DNA of 64,000 bases, from the IMG/VR virus record IMGVR_UViG_3300031851_000004, positions 1 to 64,000 of that record; one strand, 5' to 3'. The notes beneath the pieces are model-generated. The model did not search any database, had not been told where the DNA came from, and saw nothing but the letters and a program-made list of their open reading frames with translations. The number at the start of each line of letters is the position of its first letter. Position 1 is the first letter of the stretch. The position numbers were made by a program, and so were the translations under genes. Below are positions 8,278 through 17,632 of the stretch, one piece after another. The stretch comes from a virus.

Positions 8278-9173
8278 TGAAGATTTTTATAAATAATCCT
8301 GGGGAAGATTGGATCTGCGACAGAATTAGGTCAGAGTTTATAGAAAACAATAAAGATATTTGTGTCTCTTTTATTGAAGAAGCTGATACTGTTTGGGTTA
8401 TATCTCCATGGATGTTTCAAGATTATGAAAAGCTAAAAGGAAAGAAATCTATTTTTTCTATTTATCATATAGTTCCTAGTAAATTTGATAAACAGAATTT
8501 TGAATTAATAAATTTTTTCGCAACATCTATTCATACAATATGCGATTCTACTAAAGAATTCTTAAAAGACCATACTGAAAAACCCATAAGCACGATTCCT
8601 TTTTGGGTTAATCAAGAAATATGGAAAAATTTGGATAAAAAAAAATGCAGAGAAGAGTTGAACCTTCCTGTTGATAAATACATTGTAGGTTCTTTCCAAA
8701 GAGATACTGAAGGTCACGATTTAATTTCGCCTAAATTAGAAAAAGGTCCAGATCAATTTTGTGATATTGTAGAGTCGATCTACAATAAAAACAAAAATAC
8801 TCATGTTTTACTTGGTGGATGGAGAAGGCAGTATATAATATCTAGGCTTGAGTCAAAGAACATACCTTTTACTTATTTCGAAAAACCTGATTTTGATTTT
8901 GTAAATAAAATGTATAACAGTTTGGATTTATATGTTGTTTCGTCTAGAAACGAAGGTGGTCCTCAATCTATACCAGAAAGTTGTATAACCAAAACGCCAA
9001 TTATATCAACAGATGTTGGGTGTGCTAAAATTTTTTTAAACAAAAGCTCAATTTATACTTTTCCAGACTTCGAGTCAGCTTCTCCAGATGTCGAGCATGG
9101 ATCCACAATAGTTCAAGATTATTTAATCCCCAAAGGGTTTGAATCTTTTCATAAAATGTTTAATGAAAGTTAG
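8274..9173 (+). CDS. GT4-family glycosyltransferase
   Basis: This 299-residue protein has the GT-B donor domain starting near YIVGSFQRDTEGHD (about residue 136) and the donor-binding motif SSRNEGGPQSIPESCITKTP (about 223-242), with a glutamate in the E-x7-E-like position. The N-terminal domain is short and begins MMKIFINNPGEDWICDRI. It lies in a run of glycosyltransferase genes and overlaps both neighbours. Substrates are unknown. The start is the ATG at 8274 or the adjacent ATG three bases later. Confidence 0.8.
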   Translation: MMKIFINNPGEDWICDRIRSEFIENNKDICVSFIEEADTVWVISPWMFQDYEKLKGKKSIFSIYHIVPSKFDKQNFELINFFATSIHTICDSTKEFLKDHTEKPISTIPFWVNQEIWKNLDKKKCREELNLPVDKYIVGSFQRDTEGHDLISPKLEKGPDQFCDIVESIYNKNKNTHVLLGGWRRQYIISRLESKNIPFTYFEKPDFDFVNKMYNSLDLYVVSSRNEGGPQSIPESCITKTPIISTDVGCAKIFLNKSSIYTFPDFESASPDVEHGSTIVQDYLIPKGFESFHKMFNES

Positions 9174-10062
9174 TATCCTATATCCATTTGTTAATGCTGC
9201 TCATGGAGGAGGCAATCAATTTCTAAAAGCCTTACGAGATCAATTTGTTAATGCTAACATATATTCAGAAAACCCAGAAGATTCAAATGTTATTTTATTC
9301 AATGCTCACCAAGAAGCTGAAAAGGTAATAAAATTAAAACAGCTTTACCCAGACAAGTTGTTTGTACACAGGATGGATGGGCTGTACAAGCTATATAATC
9401 ATCCAGATGATTCGAGGCAAGATATAAGTTTGTACGTTAACGGGTTAGCTGACTGTACTATATTTCAAACAAAATGGGCTCTAGATGAGTACAAAAAAGT
9501 AGGATTTAATATTAAAAAACCTCATGAGGTAATAACAAATGCTCCAAATTGTAATATATTTAAACCTTCTAAAAACAAATCTTATTGCAGAAAAACTAGG
9601 CTCGTTTGCACTTCTTGGTCTATAAATAAAAACAAGGGTTTTGACTATTATGAATACTTGGATTACAATTTAAATTTCTCAAAATATAGTTTTACTTATA
9701 TTGGCAATGATCCAGGCATAAATTTTAAAAACATAAGAAAGCTTGATCCGCTTGATTCCAACGGGTTATCAAGAGAATTAGTCAATCATGATATTTTCAT
9801 TACAGCCAGCAAATATGAATGTTGCTCAAATTCCCTATTGGAAGCAATGTCATGCGGTCTTCCAGCAATTGGTTTAAACAGTGGGGGCACTCCAGAAATA
9901 ATAAATGATGGAGGGGAGTTATTCGATTCCAAACCAGATCTTTTAGAAAAAATAGAGAAGGTCTCTAAAAAACTTTTTTCTTACTCTGAGAAAGTTTCTG
10001 TAAAATCCATATCAGAAGTCTATAACGATTACTTGAATTTTATAAAATCTAATCTTGGTTGA
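9163..10062 (+). CDS. GT4-family glycosyltransferase
   Basis: I place the start at the ATG at 9163 (MKVSILYPFVNAAHGGGNQF), because the glycine-rich loop belongs at the N-terminus of the acceptor domain and this start overlaps the previous gene by only 11 nt. The 299-residue product has a donor domain beginning VCTSWSINKNKGFDYYEYL at about 148 and the motif CCSNSLLEAMSCGLPAIG followed by SGGTPEII, characteristic of GT4. It ends 29 nt before the next gene, which has its own promoter-like sequence. Confidence 0.85.
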   Translation: MKVSILYPFVNAAHGGGNQFLKALRDQFVNANIYSENPEDSNVILFNAHQEAEKVIKLKQLYPDKLFVHRMDGLYKLYNHPDDSRQDISLYVNGLADCTIFQTKWALDEYKKVGFNIKKPHEVITNAPNCNIFKPSKNKSYCRKTRLVCTSWSINKNKGFDYYEYLDYNLNFSKYSFTYIGNDPGINFKNIRKLDPLDSNGLSRELVNHDIFITASKYECCSNSLLEAMSCGLPAIGLNSGGTPEIINDGGELFDSKPDLLEKIEKVSKKLFSYSEKVSVKSISEVYNDYLNFIKSNLG

Positions 10063-10086
10063 TTTTAAACTTTATGTTTTTATAAT
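10059..10086 (+). promoter_or_regulatory. Promoter, leaderless layout
   Basis: TTGATT (10059-10064), 16-nt spacer, TATAAT (10081-10086), then 5 nt to the ATG at 10092. It lies in the only gap in this part of the glycan cluster. Confidence 0.6.
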
Positions 10087-10091
10087 ATATT

Positions 10092-10793
10092 ATGAGCAGT
10101 TTACCTGAAGAATTTTTTAGAAAAGGTTTTTGTCAGTTTGAATTGAAAGATTCTGATAATAAAAAAAGAATGCTTGACAAGGTTCAGCAGGCTAAAGATT
10201 CAAACTTTGAAGGGAGTGGTTTTGAATGGAAATCAAAATATCAAAACTCCGAAGATCTTAGACCAAGTGTCTTTGAATACGACAAATCTTTTGTCGATGT
10301 TCTTTTTGATAATGATATACCTCAAAAAGTTTACGAAGCATCGAACTACAAAAAAATGCACTTAAGTCATATTCAAATGAGAAGAGCATTCCCAGCAAGC
10401 TCATACATGGATTGGCATAGAGACAGTTACTATAGAAACGGTCAAAACATTGGTGCGATACCGCCTTCATTAAAATTAATTTATTATCCTTTATTTAAAG
10501 AGCCAGAGGCTTGCCTGCATGTTTTACCAGGGAGTCATATTCGTTTTTTTGAACACGAAGAAACAGACGCTAATATCAACCAGCAATTTGGTAAATTTAC
10601 AATTGATTCTTCTGATGATGTTATAACTCTTTTTGATGTCTCTATTTGGCATTCGGCTGTGAATGGAAACGATCCAGAGGGTAATGTGAGAATTATATAC
10701 GCATACTCTAACCCAGATCAGTATTCCGAAAACTGGAAAAAAAACCCAGTAAATAAATCTCTAAATGACTACTACGAAGAAAAGTTTAACTAG
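10092..10793 (+). CDS. Phytanoyl-CoA-dioxygenase-like Fe(II)/2OG oxygenase
   Basis: This 233-residue protein has the double-stranded beta-helix pattern of Fe(II)/2-oxoglutarate oxygenases. The iron-binding HxD motif is MDWHRDSY (His at about 128, Asp at 130), the distal histidine lies in DVSIWHSAVNGN near residue 190, and the 2OG-binding Arg follows in NVRIIYAYS. The CLHVLPGSHIRFFEH segment between them is typical of the PhyH branch. In a glycan cluster it might hydroxylate a sugar, lipid or other small substrate. Its own promoter-like region separates it from the preceding transferases, and its end overlaps the next gene by 29 nt. Confidence 0.8.
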   Translation: MSSLPEEFFRKGFCQFELKDSDNKKRMLDKVQQAKDSNFEGSGFEWKSKYQNSEDLRPSVFEYDKSFVDVLFDNDIPQKVYEASNYKKMHLSHIQMRRAFPASSYMDWHRDSYYRNGQNIGAIPPSLKLIYYPLFKEPEACLHVLPGSHIRFFEHEETDANINQQFGKFTIDSSDDVITLFDVSIWHSAVNGNDPEGNVRIIYAYSNPDQYSENWKKNPVNKSLNDYYEEKFN

Positions 10794-11793
10794 AGTAGGT
10801 ATTATTGGTTTTGGTAAAAGAGTAAAAACTTTTTATTCAAACATATTAAAAAAACTTAATGATGAATTTTATTTAGCAGGGTTTACAAAAAAAACAGATA
10901 TTGATGCATCCTCTATTTCGGAAGAGCATGACTTACCTTACTACAACGATATAAAATCATTATTAAACCAAGAGCTTGACATAATAATAGTATCAGTTCC
11001 TGCTGAATCAATAAACCAAGTTTTAACTTCTATATCAAATTTTAAAGGAGTGGTATTAATTGATACCCCCATATCATTCAACACTGAAGAGTTTGGATTA
11101 AGATCCTTTGCTATAGAGCAATGGCCTTTTCTACCAATAGAACAATTTAAAAAACAATTAATCTCATCGAAAGTGTTTGGCGGTACTGTTTTTGCTGAGA
11201 ATGATACCAGAACCTTTGAGTATCATTCAATCTCTCAACTCAAAAGTTATTTCGATAAGTCTGAACAAATTTCTAACATCTCAAATTCTCCAAATATTAT
11301 AGGAGGAAAAGATTGTTGGTCAATAGGGACAGTGAATTTTGCTAGCGGAAAAGGTTTCCTCTATAAGTTTAGTTATTTTTCTAAAAAATCTAAATTCAGA
11401 CCACAGCAGATAAAAGTTTATTTAGAAAACGGAGGTATTATAACTGGGTGTTTTGAAGAGAAAGGCAACGACTACGAAATAATGAAAGCCTTTACTGAAT
11501 CTCAGAATTGTCCAATCTCAATAAAAAGATCAAGTCAAGAAATTTCAAATAAAGAAACTTCTTTTCATAGCGGTAATAATTTTTTTGAGCTGGATTACAT
11601 CTCTTGCGAAACTCCAGAAAAAACAATTAAGTGGGTAAATCGTTTCAAAGGTTTAGGTTTTAACGATCAAGAAATTTCTATAGCTAGTATTTTTACTGAA
11701 GCTCAAAGAGAACTTTCTAATAAAGATTCAAGTTTAATTTCAACAAAGTCTTCTTTTGAGGATTATTTTATTTCAAGGACTTTATCCCAATGA
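10765..11793 (+). CDS. Gfo/Idh/MocA-like NAD(P) oxidoreductase
   Basis: The N-terminal RVGIIGFGKRVKTFYSN is a Rossmann dinucleotide-binding loop (G-x-G-x-x-V), followed by a second fold element LDIIIVSVPAESINQVLTS at about residues 71-89, as in Gfo/Idh/MocA proteins. The catalytic Lys of the usual E-K-P motif is not obvious: the equivalent LIDTPISFN has no lysine, and the middle region AIEQWPFLPIEQF matches proteins of this fold that act on sugars. It may oxidise or reduce a nucleotide sugar, but loss of the Lys makes catalysis uncertain. It overlaps the deacetylase gene by 4 nt. Confidence 0.6.
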   Translation: MTTTKKSLTRVGIIGFGKRVKTFYSNILKKLNDEFYLAGFTKKTDIDASSISEEHDLPYYNDIKSLLNQELDIIIVSVPAESINQVLTSISNFKGVVLIDTPISFNTEEFGLRSFAIEQWPFLPIEQFKKQLISSKVFGGTVFAENDTRTFEYHSISQLKSYFDKSEQISNISNSPNIIGGKDCWSIGTVNFASGKGFLYKFSYFSKKSKFRPQQIKVYLENGGIITGCFEEKGNDYEIMKAFTESQNCPISIKRSSQEISNKETSFHSGNNFFELDYISCETPEKTIKWVNRFKGLGFNDQEISIASIFTEAQRELSNKDSSLISTKSSFEDYFISRTLSQ

Positions 11794-12503
11794 ATTTAAA
11801 CATTAGCATAGATGATGTTTCGCCTCACCCGAAGTCATCAACTAAAGTGTTAGAGAGGTGTTTTTCTTTAATTCAAAAATTCGCAAATATAAAATTCACT
11901 CTTTTTGTACCTTTAGCTTATTGGAGGAGGAGGCCCTCCATAGCAACAGGCTCTCCTTTATATATTTCGGATTATCCTGAGTTTTGTAAAGAAATAAAAG
12001 ATCTACCTAAGAGTAATTTTGAAATAGGTTATCATTCCTATTATCATGGCGAATCAAAACAAAACGACAATGATGAATTTAAATCTTTATCATACGAAGA
12101 AGCTCTTGAAAGATTTAATTTAATGTTTAAGGAGGCTTCTAAAGCTGGGCTTAGAAAAGTTTTCTCCCCCCTGTTTCGTCCTCCCGCATGGAAAATAAGT
12201 GACGGCTCAGTAAAAGCAGCTCTAGATTCTGGAATAAAAACACTAGCTCTATTCTCGAAAGATCCATACTTACAAAAACAATTCTGCATACATTATCCCA
12301 ATATAGACAATGGTTTAAAAATTAATTACGCATCATCATTTCCTCCAATAAAAGAAATATTCCCTGAAGAGAATAATAATATAGTATATCATGCTTGTGA
12401 ATGGGATAAAAACTACTTTAGCGTTGAATTAGAAAATCAATTATCTACTTTTATAGAAACAAATATTTCTGATATAAAATTCAAATTCATTCATGAAAAG
12501 TAA
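11790..12503 (+). CDS. Polysaccharide deacetylase-like protein (NodB-type)
   Basis: This 237-residue protein carries NodB-type landmarks: SIDDVS near the N-terminus (catalytic and metal Asp pair), YHSYYHGE at about residue 82 (metal histidines H-x-x-x-H), and LFRPPAWKIS at about 125 (the R-x-P-x-W-like motif). It would remove an acetyl or related group from an amino sugar with a divalent metal. The short length and lone catalytic domain suggest a cytoplasmic enzyme acting on a nucleotide sugar or lipid-linked sugar. It overlaps the dehydratase gene by 11 nt. Confidence 0.75.
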   Translation: MNLNISIDDVSPHPKSSTKVLERCFSLIQKFANIKFTLFVPLAYWRRRPSIATGSPLYISDYPEFCKEIKDLPKSNFEIGYHSYYHGESKQNDNDEFKSLSYEEALERFNLMFKEASKAGLRKVFSPLFRPPAWKISDGSVKAALDSGIKTLALFSKDPYLQKQFCIHYPNIDNGLKINYASSFPPIKEIFPEENNNIVYHACEWDKNYFSVELENQLSTFIETNISDIKFKFIHEK

Positions 12504-13530
12504 TAGGATATTAATTTTTGGGGGCAGCGGCTCTTTGGGGAGCTATTTAATCAATGACTATATTAAAGATAATGAGGTTTTTGTTTTTTCAAGAGATGAA
12601 GCCAAACACTGGGCTTTGAAAAATAAGTTCAAGTCAGGGTCTTTAAATTTTTTTATTGGAGACATCAGGGACTATACTAGGGTAAAAGAATCGATTGATA
12701 AACTCAAACCAGATATTGTAATAATAGCTTCTGCATTAAAGCATGTAGATGTTTGCGAAAACAGTCCAAGCGAAAGCATACAAACAAACATTATTGGCCC
12801 CAAAAATGTATCCGAAGCTTGCTTTGGTAATGATTTCATAAAGACAGTCCTAATGGTTTCCACCGATAAAGCTTGCTCTCCAATTAATACTTATGGCTTA
12901 TGCAAAGGTGTTGCAGAAAAATATGTTTTAGAAAAATCGAAATACAACACTTATACTAAATTTATAGCGGTTAGGTACGGAAATGTTCTAGAGTCTAGAG
13001 GTAGTATTATACCTTTGTTTCATTACCAAGGTATGTTTGGGGACGAAATAACAATAACTGATCCATCAATGACTAGATTCATAATGACTCTCCCTGACAG
13101 TGTTTCTTTGATTAATAGGGCTATAAAAGAAGCCTCTAGTGGAGAAATGTTTATACCTAAGATAAAGTCTATGCGAATAAAAGATATTGCATCAATTTTT
13201 TCTGACCTTTACAATAAACCAATAAAGGAGATAGGAATGCGTGTTGGGGAAAAAATACATGAAGCGTTAATTAATGAAACCGAATCTCTTAGATCAACAG
13301 AAACCGAAAAAGATTTTATAATTAAATCGATATTTGATAAAAAAATATATAATGAACAAGCTTTTGATTTTAATAGCGGAATAGAGAATTCAATTTTAGA
13401 TAAAGAAGAACTTCGATCTTACCTATCAAGATTAAATATGTTAGAAAAAAATATTGATAAATTTGAAGAGGCTGAAGGTGCAAAATATTCAGCAATTAGA
13501 AAAATAAATTTAAATAAGCATAATGATTAA
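12493..13530 (+). CDS. CapD/PseB-like nucleotide-sugar 4,6-dehydratase
   Basis: This 345-residue extended SDR protein begins ILIFGGSGSLGSYL (NAD loop GxxGxxG), then IGDIRDYTRVKE, IIASALKHVDVCE and VSTDKACSPINTYGLCKGVAE. The T-D-K triad and the altered Tyr-x-x-x-Lys (YGLCK) are diagnostic of the CapD, FlaA1 and PseB family of UDP-GlcNAc 4,6-dehydratases. VRYGNVLESRGSIIPLF and TDPSMTRFIMTL follow, matching that family closely. It would convert a UDP-HexNAc into a 4-keto-6-deoxy sugar. It is followed by an N-formyltransferase and a DegT aminotransferase, the set needed for a formylated 4-amino sugar. Confidence 0.88.
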   Translation: MKSNRILIFGGSGSLGSYLINDYIKDNEVFVFSRDEAKHWALKNKFKSGSLNFFIGDIRDYTRVKESIDKLKPDIVIIASALKHVDVCENSPSESIQTNIIGPKNVSEACFGNDFIKTVLMVSTDKACSPINTYGLCKGVAEKYVLEKSKYNTYTKFIAVRYGNVLESRGSIIPLFHYQGMFGDEITITDPSMTRFIMTLPDSVSLINRAIKEASSGEMFIPKIKSMRIKDIASIFSDLYNKPIKEIGMRVGEKIHEALINETESLRSTETEKDFIIKSIFDKKIYNEQAFDFNSGIENSILDKEELRSYLSRLNMLEKNIDKFEEAEGAKYSAIRKINLNKHND

Positions 13531-14212
13531 CTGTGGTATACTTTGCGGAGGTCAATCATACTGGAATCCATACATAAATTGGATAAAGAAAGATTCCATT
13601 GACTCTAACTACACCCTGTGCGGTATATGGAATCCTCCTAGTGATGTTGGCTTGCTAGAAGAAAAACCCAGCAAACTTTTCGAAATTTCGGATGTGATTT
13701 TATCTTTTGGTTTTGACAAAATTATTTCCGAAAGCGATATATTAAAAGTCCCATTGGGAATAATAAATTTTCATAATTCTTATAGATTGAAACATAGAGG
13801 ATCCAACTGCTCTTCTTACCCTATATTAAATCAAGACGAAAAACATGGATCTTCAATGCATTTTATTAATAAAAAATTAGATGATGGAGCTATTATAGGT
13901 AGTGATTTTTTTGAAATAGAATGTAGTGATACAGCTGAAGATATTTTTTACAAAGCTCATGATCTAGGATTATCTCTACTTAAAAAAAATTTTAAAAAAA
14001 TAATAAACGGCTCTTACTTAAAACCAATACCCCCCTACAAAGAGAGCATCATGCATCGGAAAAAAGATTTAATTCACGAATTAAAATTTAAAGAATTAGA
14101 TGATGAAAAAAAATTCTTTAGAAAAGTTCGAGCTTTAACTTTCAAAGGAAAACCTTTGCCTTATATTAAAATGGGGAACCAAAAAATAGAATTTAAATTT
14201 TCTAAAATATGA
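13523..14212 (+). CDS. Sugar N-formyltransferase (Fmt-like)
   Basis: The 229-residue protein has the formyltransferase catalytic core: GIINFHNSYRLKHRGSNC (Asn and His of the N-x-H triad at about residues 76-78) and the loop MHFINKKLDDGAIIG (Asp of the triad at about 120), as in methionyl-tRNA formyltransferase and GART. It lacks the tRNA-binding C-terminal domain of Fmt, so a sugar amine is a better substrate than Met-tRNA. 10-formyl-tetrahydrofolate would be the donor. Its position between a CapD-like dehydratase and a DegT aminotransferase, with 8- and 4-nt overlaps, supports that role. Confidence 0.82.
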   Translation: MINCGILCGGQSYWNPYINWIKKDSIDSNYTLCGIWNPPSDVGLLEEKPSKLFEISDVILSFGFDKIISESDILKVPLGIINFHNSYRLKHRGSNCSSYPILNQDEKHGSSMHFINKKLDDGAIIGSDFFEIECSDTAEDIFYKAHDLGLSLLKKNFKKIINGSYLKPIPPYKESIMHRKKDLIHELKFKELDDEKKFFRKVRALTFKGKPLPYIKMGNQKIEFKFSKI

Positions 14213-15375
14213 AATTTCCACTCTTTAAAGTCCATACCGATAAAACCTTAGCCCTAAAAAATCTAGAAGAAGTTCTAGATAGCGGATTTCTTAATGAAGG
14301 TGAATGGGTAATAGAGTTAGAAAATCAATTTAAAAAGTATTTTAATTTCAATAATCTACTTGCTGTTAATTCTTGCACATCAGCTCTAACGCTTGCTTTA
14401 AAAATTTCTGGAGTTCAAGAGGGTGACGATGTATTAACTACATCTATGACATGTGTTGCTACAAATATGCCCATATGCAACTTGGGGGCTAATCCTGTCT
14501 GGGTTGATATTGACAGAAATACAGGAAATATCGATTTTAAAAATTTAGAAAAATCAATAACAAAAAAAACAAAAGCTTTAGTTTGTGTTAATTGGGCTGG
14601 TTACCCATGTGATTTAATAGAGTTGGATAAATTTTGTAAAGATAATAATATAAAATTAATTCAGGATGCAGCTCATTCCTTTGGATCGACTTACAAAGAA
14701 AAACAATTATGCCATTACTCCGACTTTACATGCTATAGCTTACAAGCCATCAAACATATCACTAGTGGAGATGGTGGTTTATTAATGTGCAGAAATGATG
14801 AAGATTTCAAAAGAGCTAAGTCATTAAAGTGGTTTGGTATAGATAGAGAGTCATCTAAAGATGAAAAAGGTGAATGGAAAGGCCAGAGGTGGGAGACTGA
14901 CATCAAAGAACCTGGATATAAGTTTCACATGAATAATATTTCAGCAGCTATTGGTTTGTCTCAAATACCTCATTTAGAAATAATAATCAATTCTCATAGA
15001 AAAAATGCATTACTATATGAGAGATTTTTATCAGACAATGATCTCTTATCTTTTTTGTCTAAACCTGATGAATGTAACCCTAGCTATTGGGTCTTTACAA
15101 TATTATTAAATAATAAAATTAATAGAGACAATGTTCTTGAGTCTTTAAATGAAATTGGAATAGGGGCTGGTGTTGTACATATACCAAATCATAATTACAG
15201 TTGTTTTTCTGAAAACAGCAAGGATCTACCAGAAACAGATTATTTTAGTAGGCATCAAATTTCCCTTCCTTGTGGATGGTGGCTAACCACTGAAGATATA
15301 GACTTGATATCCAATCACCTTTTAGGTATATTGAAAAATGAATACAATAAATATTTTTTGGAAAAGATACTATGA
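14209..15375 (+). CDS. DegT/DnrJ/EryC1 sugar aminotransferase
   Basis: This 388-residue PLP enzyme starts KFPLFKVHTDKTLALKNL and shows the classic family features: NSCTSALTLALKISGVQEGD (about residue 54), NWAGYPCDL, IQDAAHSFGS (Asp binding the pyridine nitrogen), and YSLQAIKHITSGDGGLL (the PLP lysine near residue 182). MNNISAAIGLSQ and the C-terminal CGWWLT complete the pattern. It transfers an amino group to a keto nucleotide sugar, most simply the product of the adjacent dehydratase. It is full length. Confidence 0.92.
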   Translation: MKFPLFKVHTDKTLALKNLEEVLDSGFLNEGEWVIELENQFKKYFNFNNLLAVNSCTSALTLALKISGVQEGDDVLTTSMTCVATNMPICNLGANPVWVDIDRNTGNIDFKNLEKSITKKTKALVCVNWAGYPCDLIELDKFCKDNNIKLIQDAAHSFGSTYKEKQLCHYSDFTCYSLQAIKHITSGDGGLLMCRNDEDFKRAKSLKWFGIDRESSKDEKGEWKGQRWETDIKEPGYKFHMNNISAAIGLSQIPHLEIIINSHRKNALLYERFLSDNDLLSFLSKPDECNPSYWVFTILLNNKINRDNVLESLNEIGIGAGVVHIPNHNYSCFSENSKDLPETDYFSRHQISLPCGWWLTTEDIDLISNHLLGILKNEYNKYFLEKIL

Positions 15376-16091
15376 TTAATTCTGAATATTTAATAAATCA
15401 TTATAGTAAACCGTACAATGTTTGGGTTATTGATGGTTTCTTAAAATCAGAAGTAAATGAATCAATTCTGAAAGATTGGCCTGATCCTAATTCAAGTGTT
15501 TGGCACGGAGGTCATAAGAATATAGGTGAAAAAGAAAATATTCTAGAAACAGGAATGATTGCGATTGATAAGAGAGAAGATATTCCTAACAGCTCTCTTC
15601 TTGTCTTGGATTATTTTCATTCAGAAAACTTTAAGAACATTATAGAGCAAATCACTAATATTCAAAACCTAATAATTGATGAAACGAGAAGGTGGGCAGG
15701 AGTGAGGTCTATGTTAAAAAACTCGAAACAAATGATACATAGCGACGCCGATATTCATCCAGAAAGCGGTCTTAAAAAGAAGTTGACTTTAATTTATTAT
15801 TTAAATAAAGATTATAACAGAGAAAGGGACGAAGGGTGTCTAGAAATATGGGACGATAATGTTTCGGAAAAAATTATAGAAATTGAACCTATAAATAACA
15901 GGTTATTAATCTTTGAGGATTCTTCGAAATCCTATCACGGAGTCCCTTTGGTCAAATCAGAAAGAAAATCTATTATATCAGCATTCCTCAAGAAAGAAGA
16001 AACTACAGATAGATCAAAAGCACTTTTTGTTTCTAGACCACAAGACTCAAAAAAGATTTCTGAATTAGGCTTAGCTAGAAGTAAAATATAA
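15372..16091 (+). CDS. Fe(II)/2OG oxygenase-like protein (prolyl 4-hydroxylase type)
   Basis: This 239-residue protein has an HxD iron site in QMIHSDADIHP (His at about 122, Asp at 124), a following LTLIYYLNKDYNRERDEGCLEIWDD strand typical of the prolyl-4-hydroxylase-like 2OG family, and a distal histidine in SKSYHGVPLVKSERKSII, where the Arg/Lys would bind 2-oxoglutarate. It is the second 2OG oxygenase in the glycan cluster. The substrate may be a sugar or peptide; nothing in the sequence distinguishes these. It overlaps the previous gene by 4 nt and the next by 1 nt. Confidence 0.75.
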   Translation: MINSEYLINHYSKPYNVWVIDGFLKSEVNESILKDWPDPNSSVWHGGHKNIGEKENILETGMIAIDKREDIPNSSLLVLDYFHSENFKNIIEQITNIQNLIIDETRRWAGVRSMLKNSKQMIHSDADIHPESGLKKKLTLIYYLNKDYNRERDEGCLEIWDDNVSEKIIEIEPINNRLLIFEDSSKSYHGVPLVKSERKSIISAFLKKEETTDRSKALFVSRPQDSKKISELGLARSKI

Positions 16092-16834
16092 TGATTGAGA
16101 ACGGAAGATATTACAATGATAGAGAAAAAATCTATCACGAAAAAAGAAAAGATTTTATATCTAAATATTCCCCTGAAGATATTGCTGAAAATCCAATGTT
16201 ATTTGCTTCGTATAATCAGATAACTGAGTTTTATACGACATTTAAAATATTCGAATTATGCAAGGATATTAGTGGAGATATAGTCGAATGTGGTGTTTTT
16301 TGCGGCAACAGCTTAATGCTGTACGCACATCTTTTAGAAAACTTACAACCTTATGTTTTAGATAAAAAAATTATAGGTTTTGATACTTTTGAAGGATTTG
16401 ATGATAGTTTTATAAACAAGGATAAAGATAAAGCTAGCCTTAACAAAATCACATCTTCTATGTTTAAAGACACTGATTACGAAAGGTTAAATCAATCTAT
16501 TAAAGTCCATGATTCCAGAAGAGCCTTGGGGCATATTGAAAAAATTAAATTGGTAAAAGGAGACGCATGTAAAACAATAAGAAAATATGTAGAAGAAAAT
16601 CAAGAATTAGTTATATCTCTTTTATATATAGATTTTGATTTGTATGAACCTACAAAAATTGCATTAGAATATTTATACCCTTGTGTCCCTAAAGGAGGTA
16701 TTGTAGTTTTTGATGAATTTAGTTATTCTAAATACCCAGGAGAGACAATAGCGGTTAAAGAAACCATAGGGTTAAACCATAGTTTTAAAAAAATACCAGG
16801 AGTTCCTTTTAAGTCTTATTTCATAAAAGAGTGA
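16091..16834 (+). CDS. TylF/MycF-like O-methyltransferase
   Basis: The 247-residue protein matches the macrocin O-methyltransferase (TylF/MycF) family: ISGDIVECGVFCGNSLML is the SAM-binding loop (about residues 58-75), KIIGFDTFEGFDDS follows, and SLLYIDFDLYEPTKIALEYLYP (about 178-199) carries the metal-binding aspartates before KGGIVVFDEFSYSKYPGE. Members methylate sugar hydroxyls using SAM and Mg2+. It likely adds a methyl ether to the phage glycan. It starts at the TAATG junction with the previous gene. Confidence 0.87.
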   Translation: MIENGRYYNDREKIYHEKRKDFISKYSPEDIAENPMLFASYNQITEFYTTFKIFELCKDISGDIVECGVFCGNSLMLYAHLLENLQPYVLDKKIIGFDTFEGFDDSFINKDKDKASLNKITSSMFKDTDYERLNQSIKVHDSRRALGHIEKIKLVKGDACKTIRKYVEENQELVISLLYIDFDLYEPTKIALEYLYPCVPKGGIVVFDEFSYSKYPGETIAVKETIGLNHSFKKIPGVPFKSYFIKE

Positions 16835-16840
16835 TCGTTG

Positions 16841-17632
16841 ATGACTGACCTACAAATCGTAATTCCTTGTGGAGTAAACAGCTCTAAATATTTAGAGTTT
16901 TTAGTAGATAGCATCGTAAAAAACACACCGAAATTTAAACTTTTAATAGGTGTAAAAAACAAATGCCTTCCTAAGGCAACGATCAAATCGGTAGAAAGCA
17001 AGGTAAAAGATGTTGAGTTTATTGATGTCGATTGCAAGTTTGGAACTACGTCCGCTGGACATGGCTTTATGCTAGACACTTTATGCAAGAATCTCGAATG
17101 TGAATATACTTGTTTTTTTGATTGTGATACCGCTTTACTTCATCCCGACTGGTTTAATATTTTATCTAAAGAATTAAAAGGGGATAATATCTGTATAGGA
17201 TCAGAGTATGACGGTAAAAAATATTACAATTTTCCCAATGTTGTTTTTTGTTTACTTAAAACTAAAGAGTTTAAATCTTTAGGTATATCGTTTGCTCCAG
17301 GAGGGAATCATATTGTAACAGAAGAAGATTATAATATATTCGGAAGAAAAAAAGGTGACACAATTTTTTTAGATGTTGGATGGGAATTTCCATATAAAAC
17401 TTTAAAAGCTGGATACAACGGAATATCTCTCCCTTTAATTTCTCCACGGATTCCAGAAACCGTAAAAGATCTAAAATTCATGGAACCAGACATGAGGGGA
17501 GAAGAGCATCAATATAAATCAATACCCATAGTAACTCATGTTGGAAGGTCTTCATCGAGACAATTCGAAGATCCTATTGTTGCGAGATGGGTAAAAAGGG
17601 TAAATCAATGGGCAGATCAAATGAATACATAA
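16841..17632 (+). CDS. GT-A glycosyltransferase-like protein
   Basis: The ATG at 16841 (MTDLQIVIPCGVNSSKYLEFL) is preferred to an upstream TTG. The N-terminal strand and the metal-binding motif CFFDCDTALLHPDW (about residues 91-104) indicate a GT2-like GT-A fold. Later, SFAPGGNHIVTEEDYNIFG and FLDVGWEFPYKTL resemble the acceptor half. The product is 263 residues. It sits between two methyltransferase-like genes and may add the residue they modify. Donor sugar is unknown. Confidence 0.65.
   Translation: MTDLQIVIPCGVNSSKYLEFLVDSIVKNTPKFKLLIGVKNKCLPKATIKSVESKVKDVEFIDVDCKFGTTSAGHGFMLDTLCKNLECEYTCFFDCDTALLHPDWFNILSKELKGDNICIGSEYDGKKYYNFPNVVFCLLKTKEFKSLGISFAPGGNHIVTEEDYNIFGRKKGDTIFLDVGWEFPYKTLKAGYNGISLPLISPRIPETVKDLKFMEPDMRGEEHQYKSIPIVTHVGRSSSRQFEDPIVARWVKRVNQWADQMNT

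Noticed and set aside
9139-9162. Upstream start for the GT4 gene
   Set aside because: ATG at 9163 places the conserved glycine loop at the N-terminus and reduces overlap.
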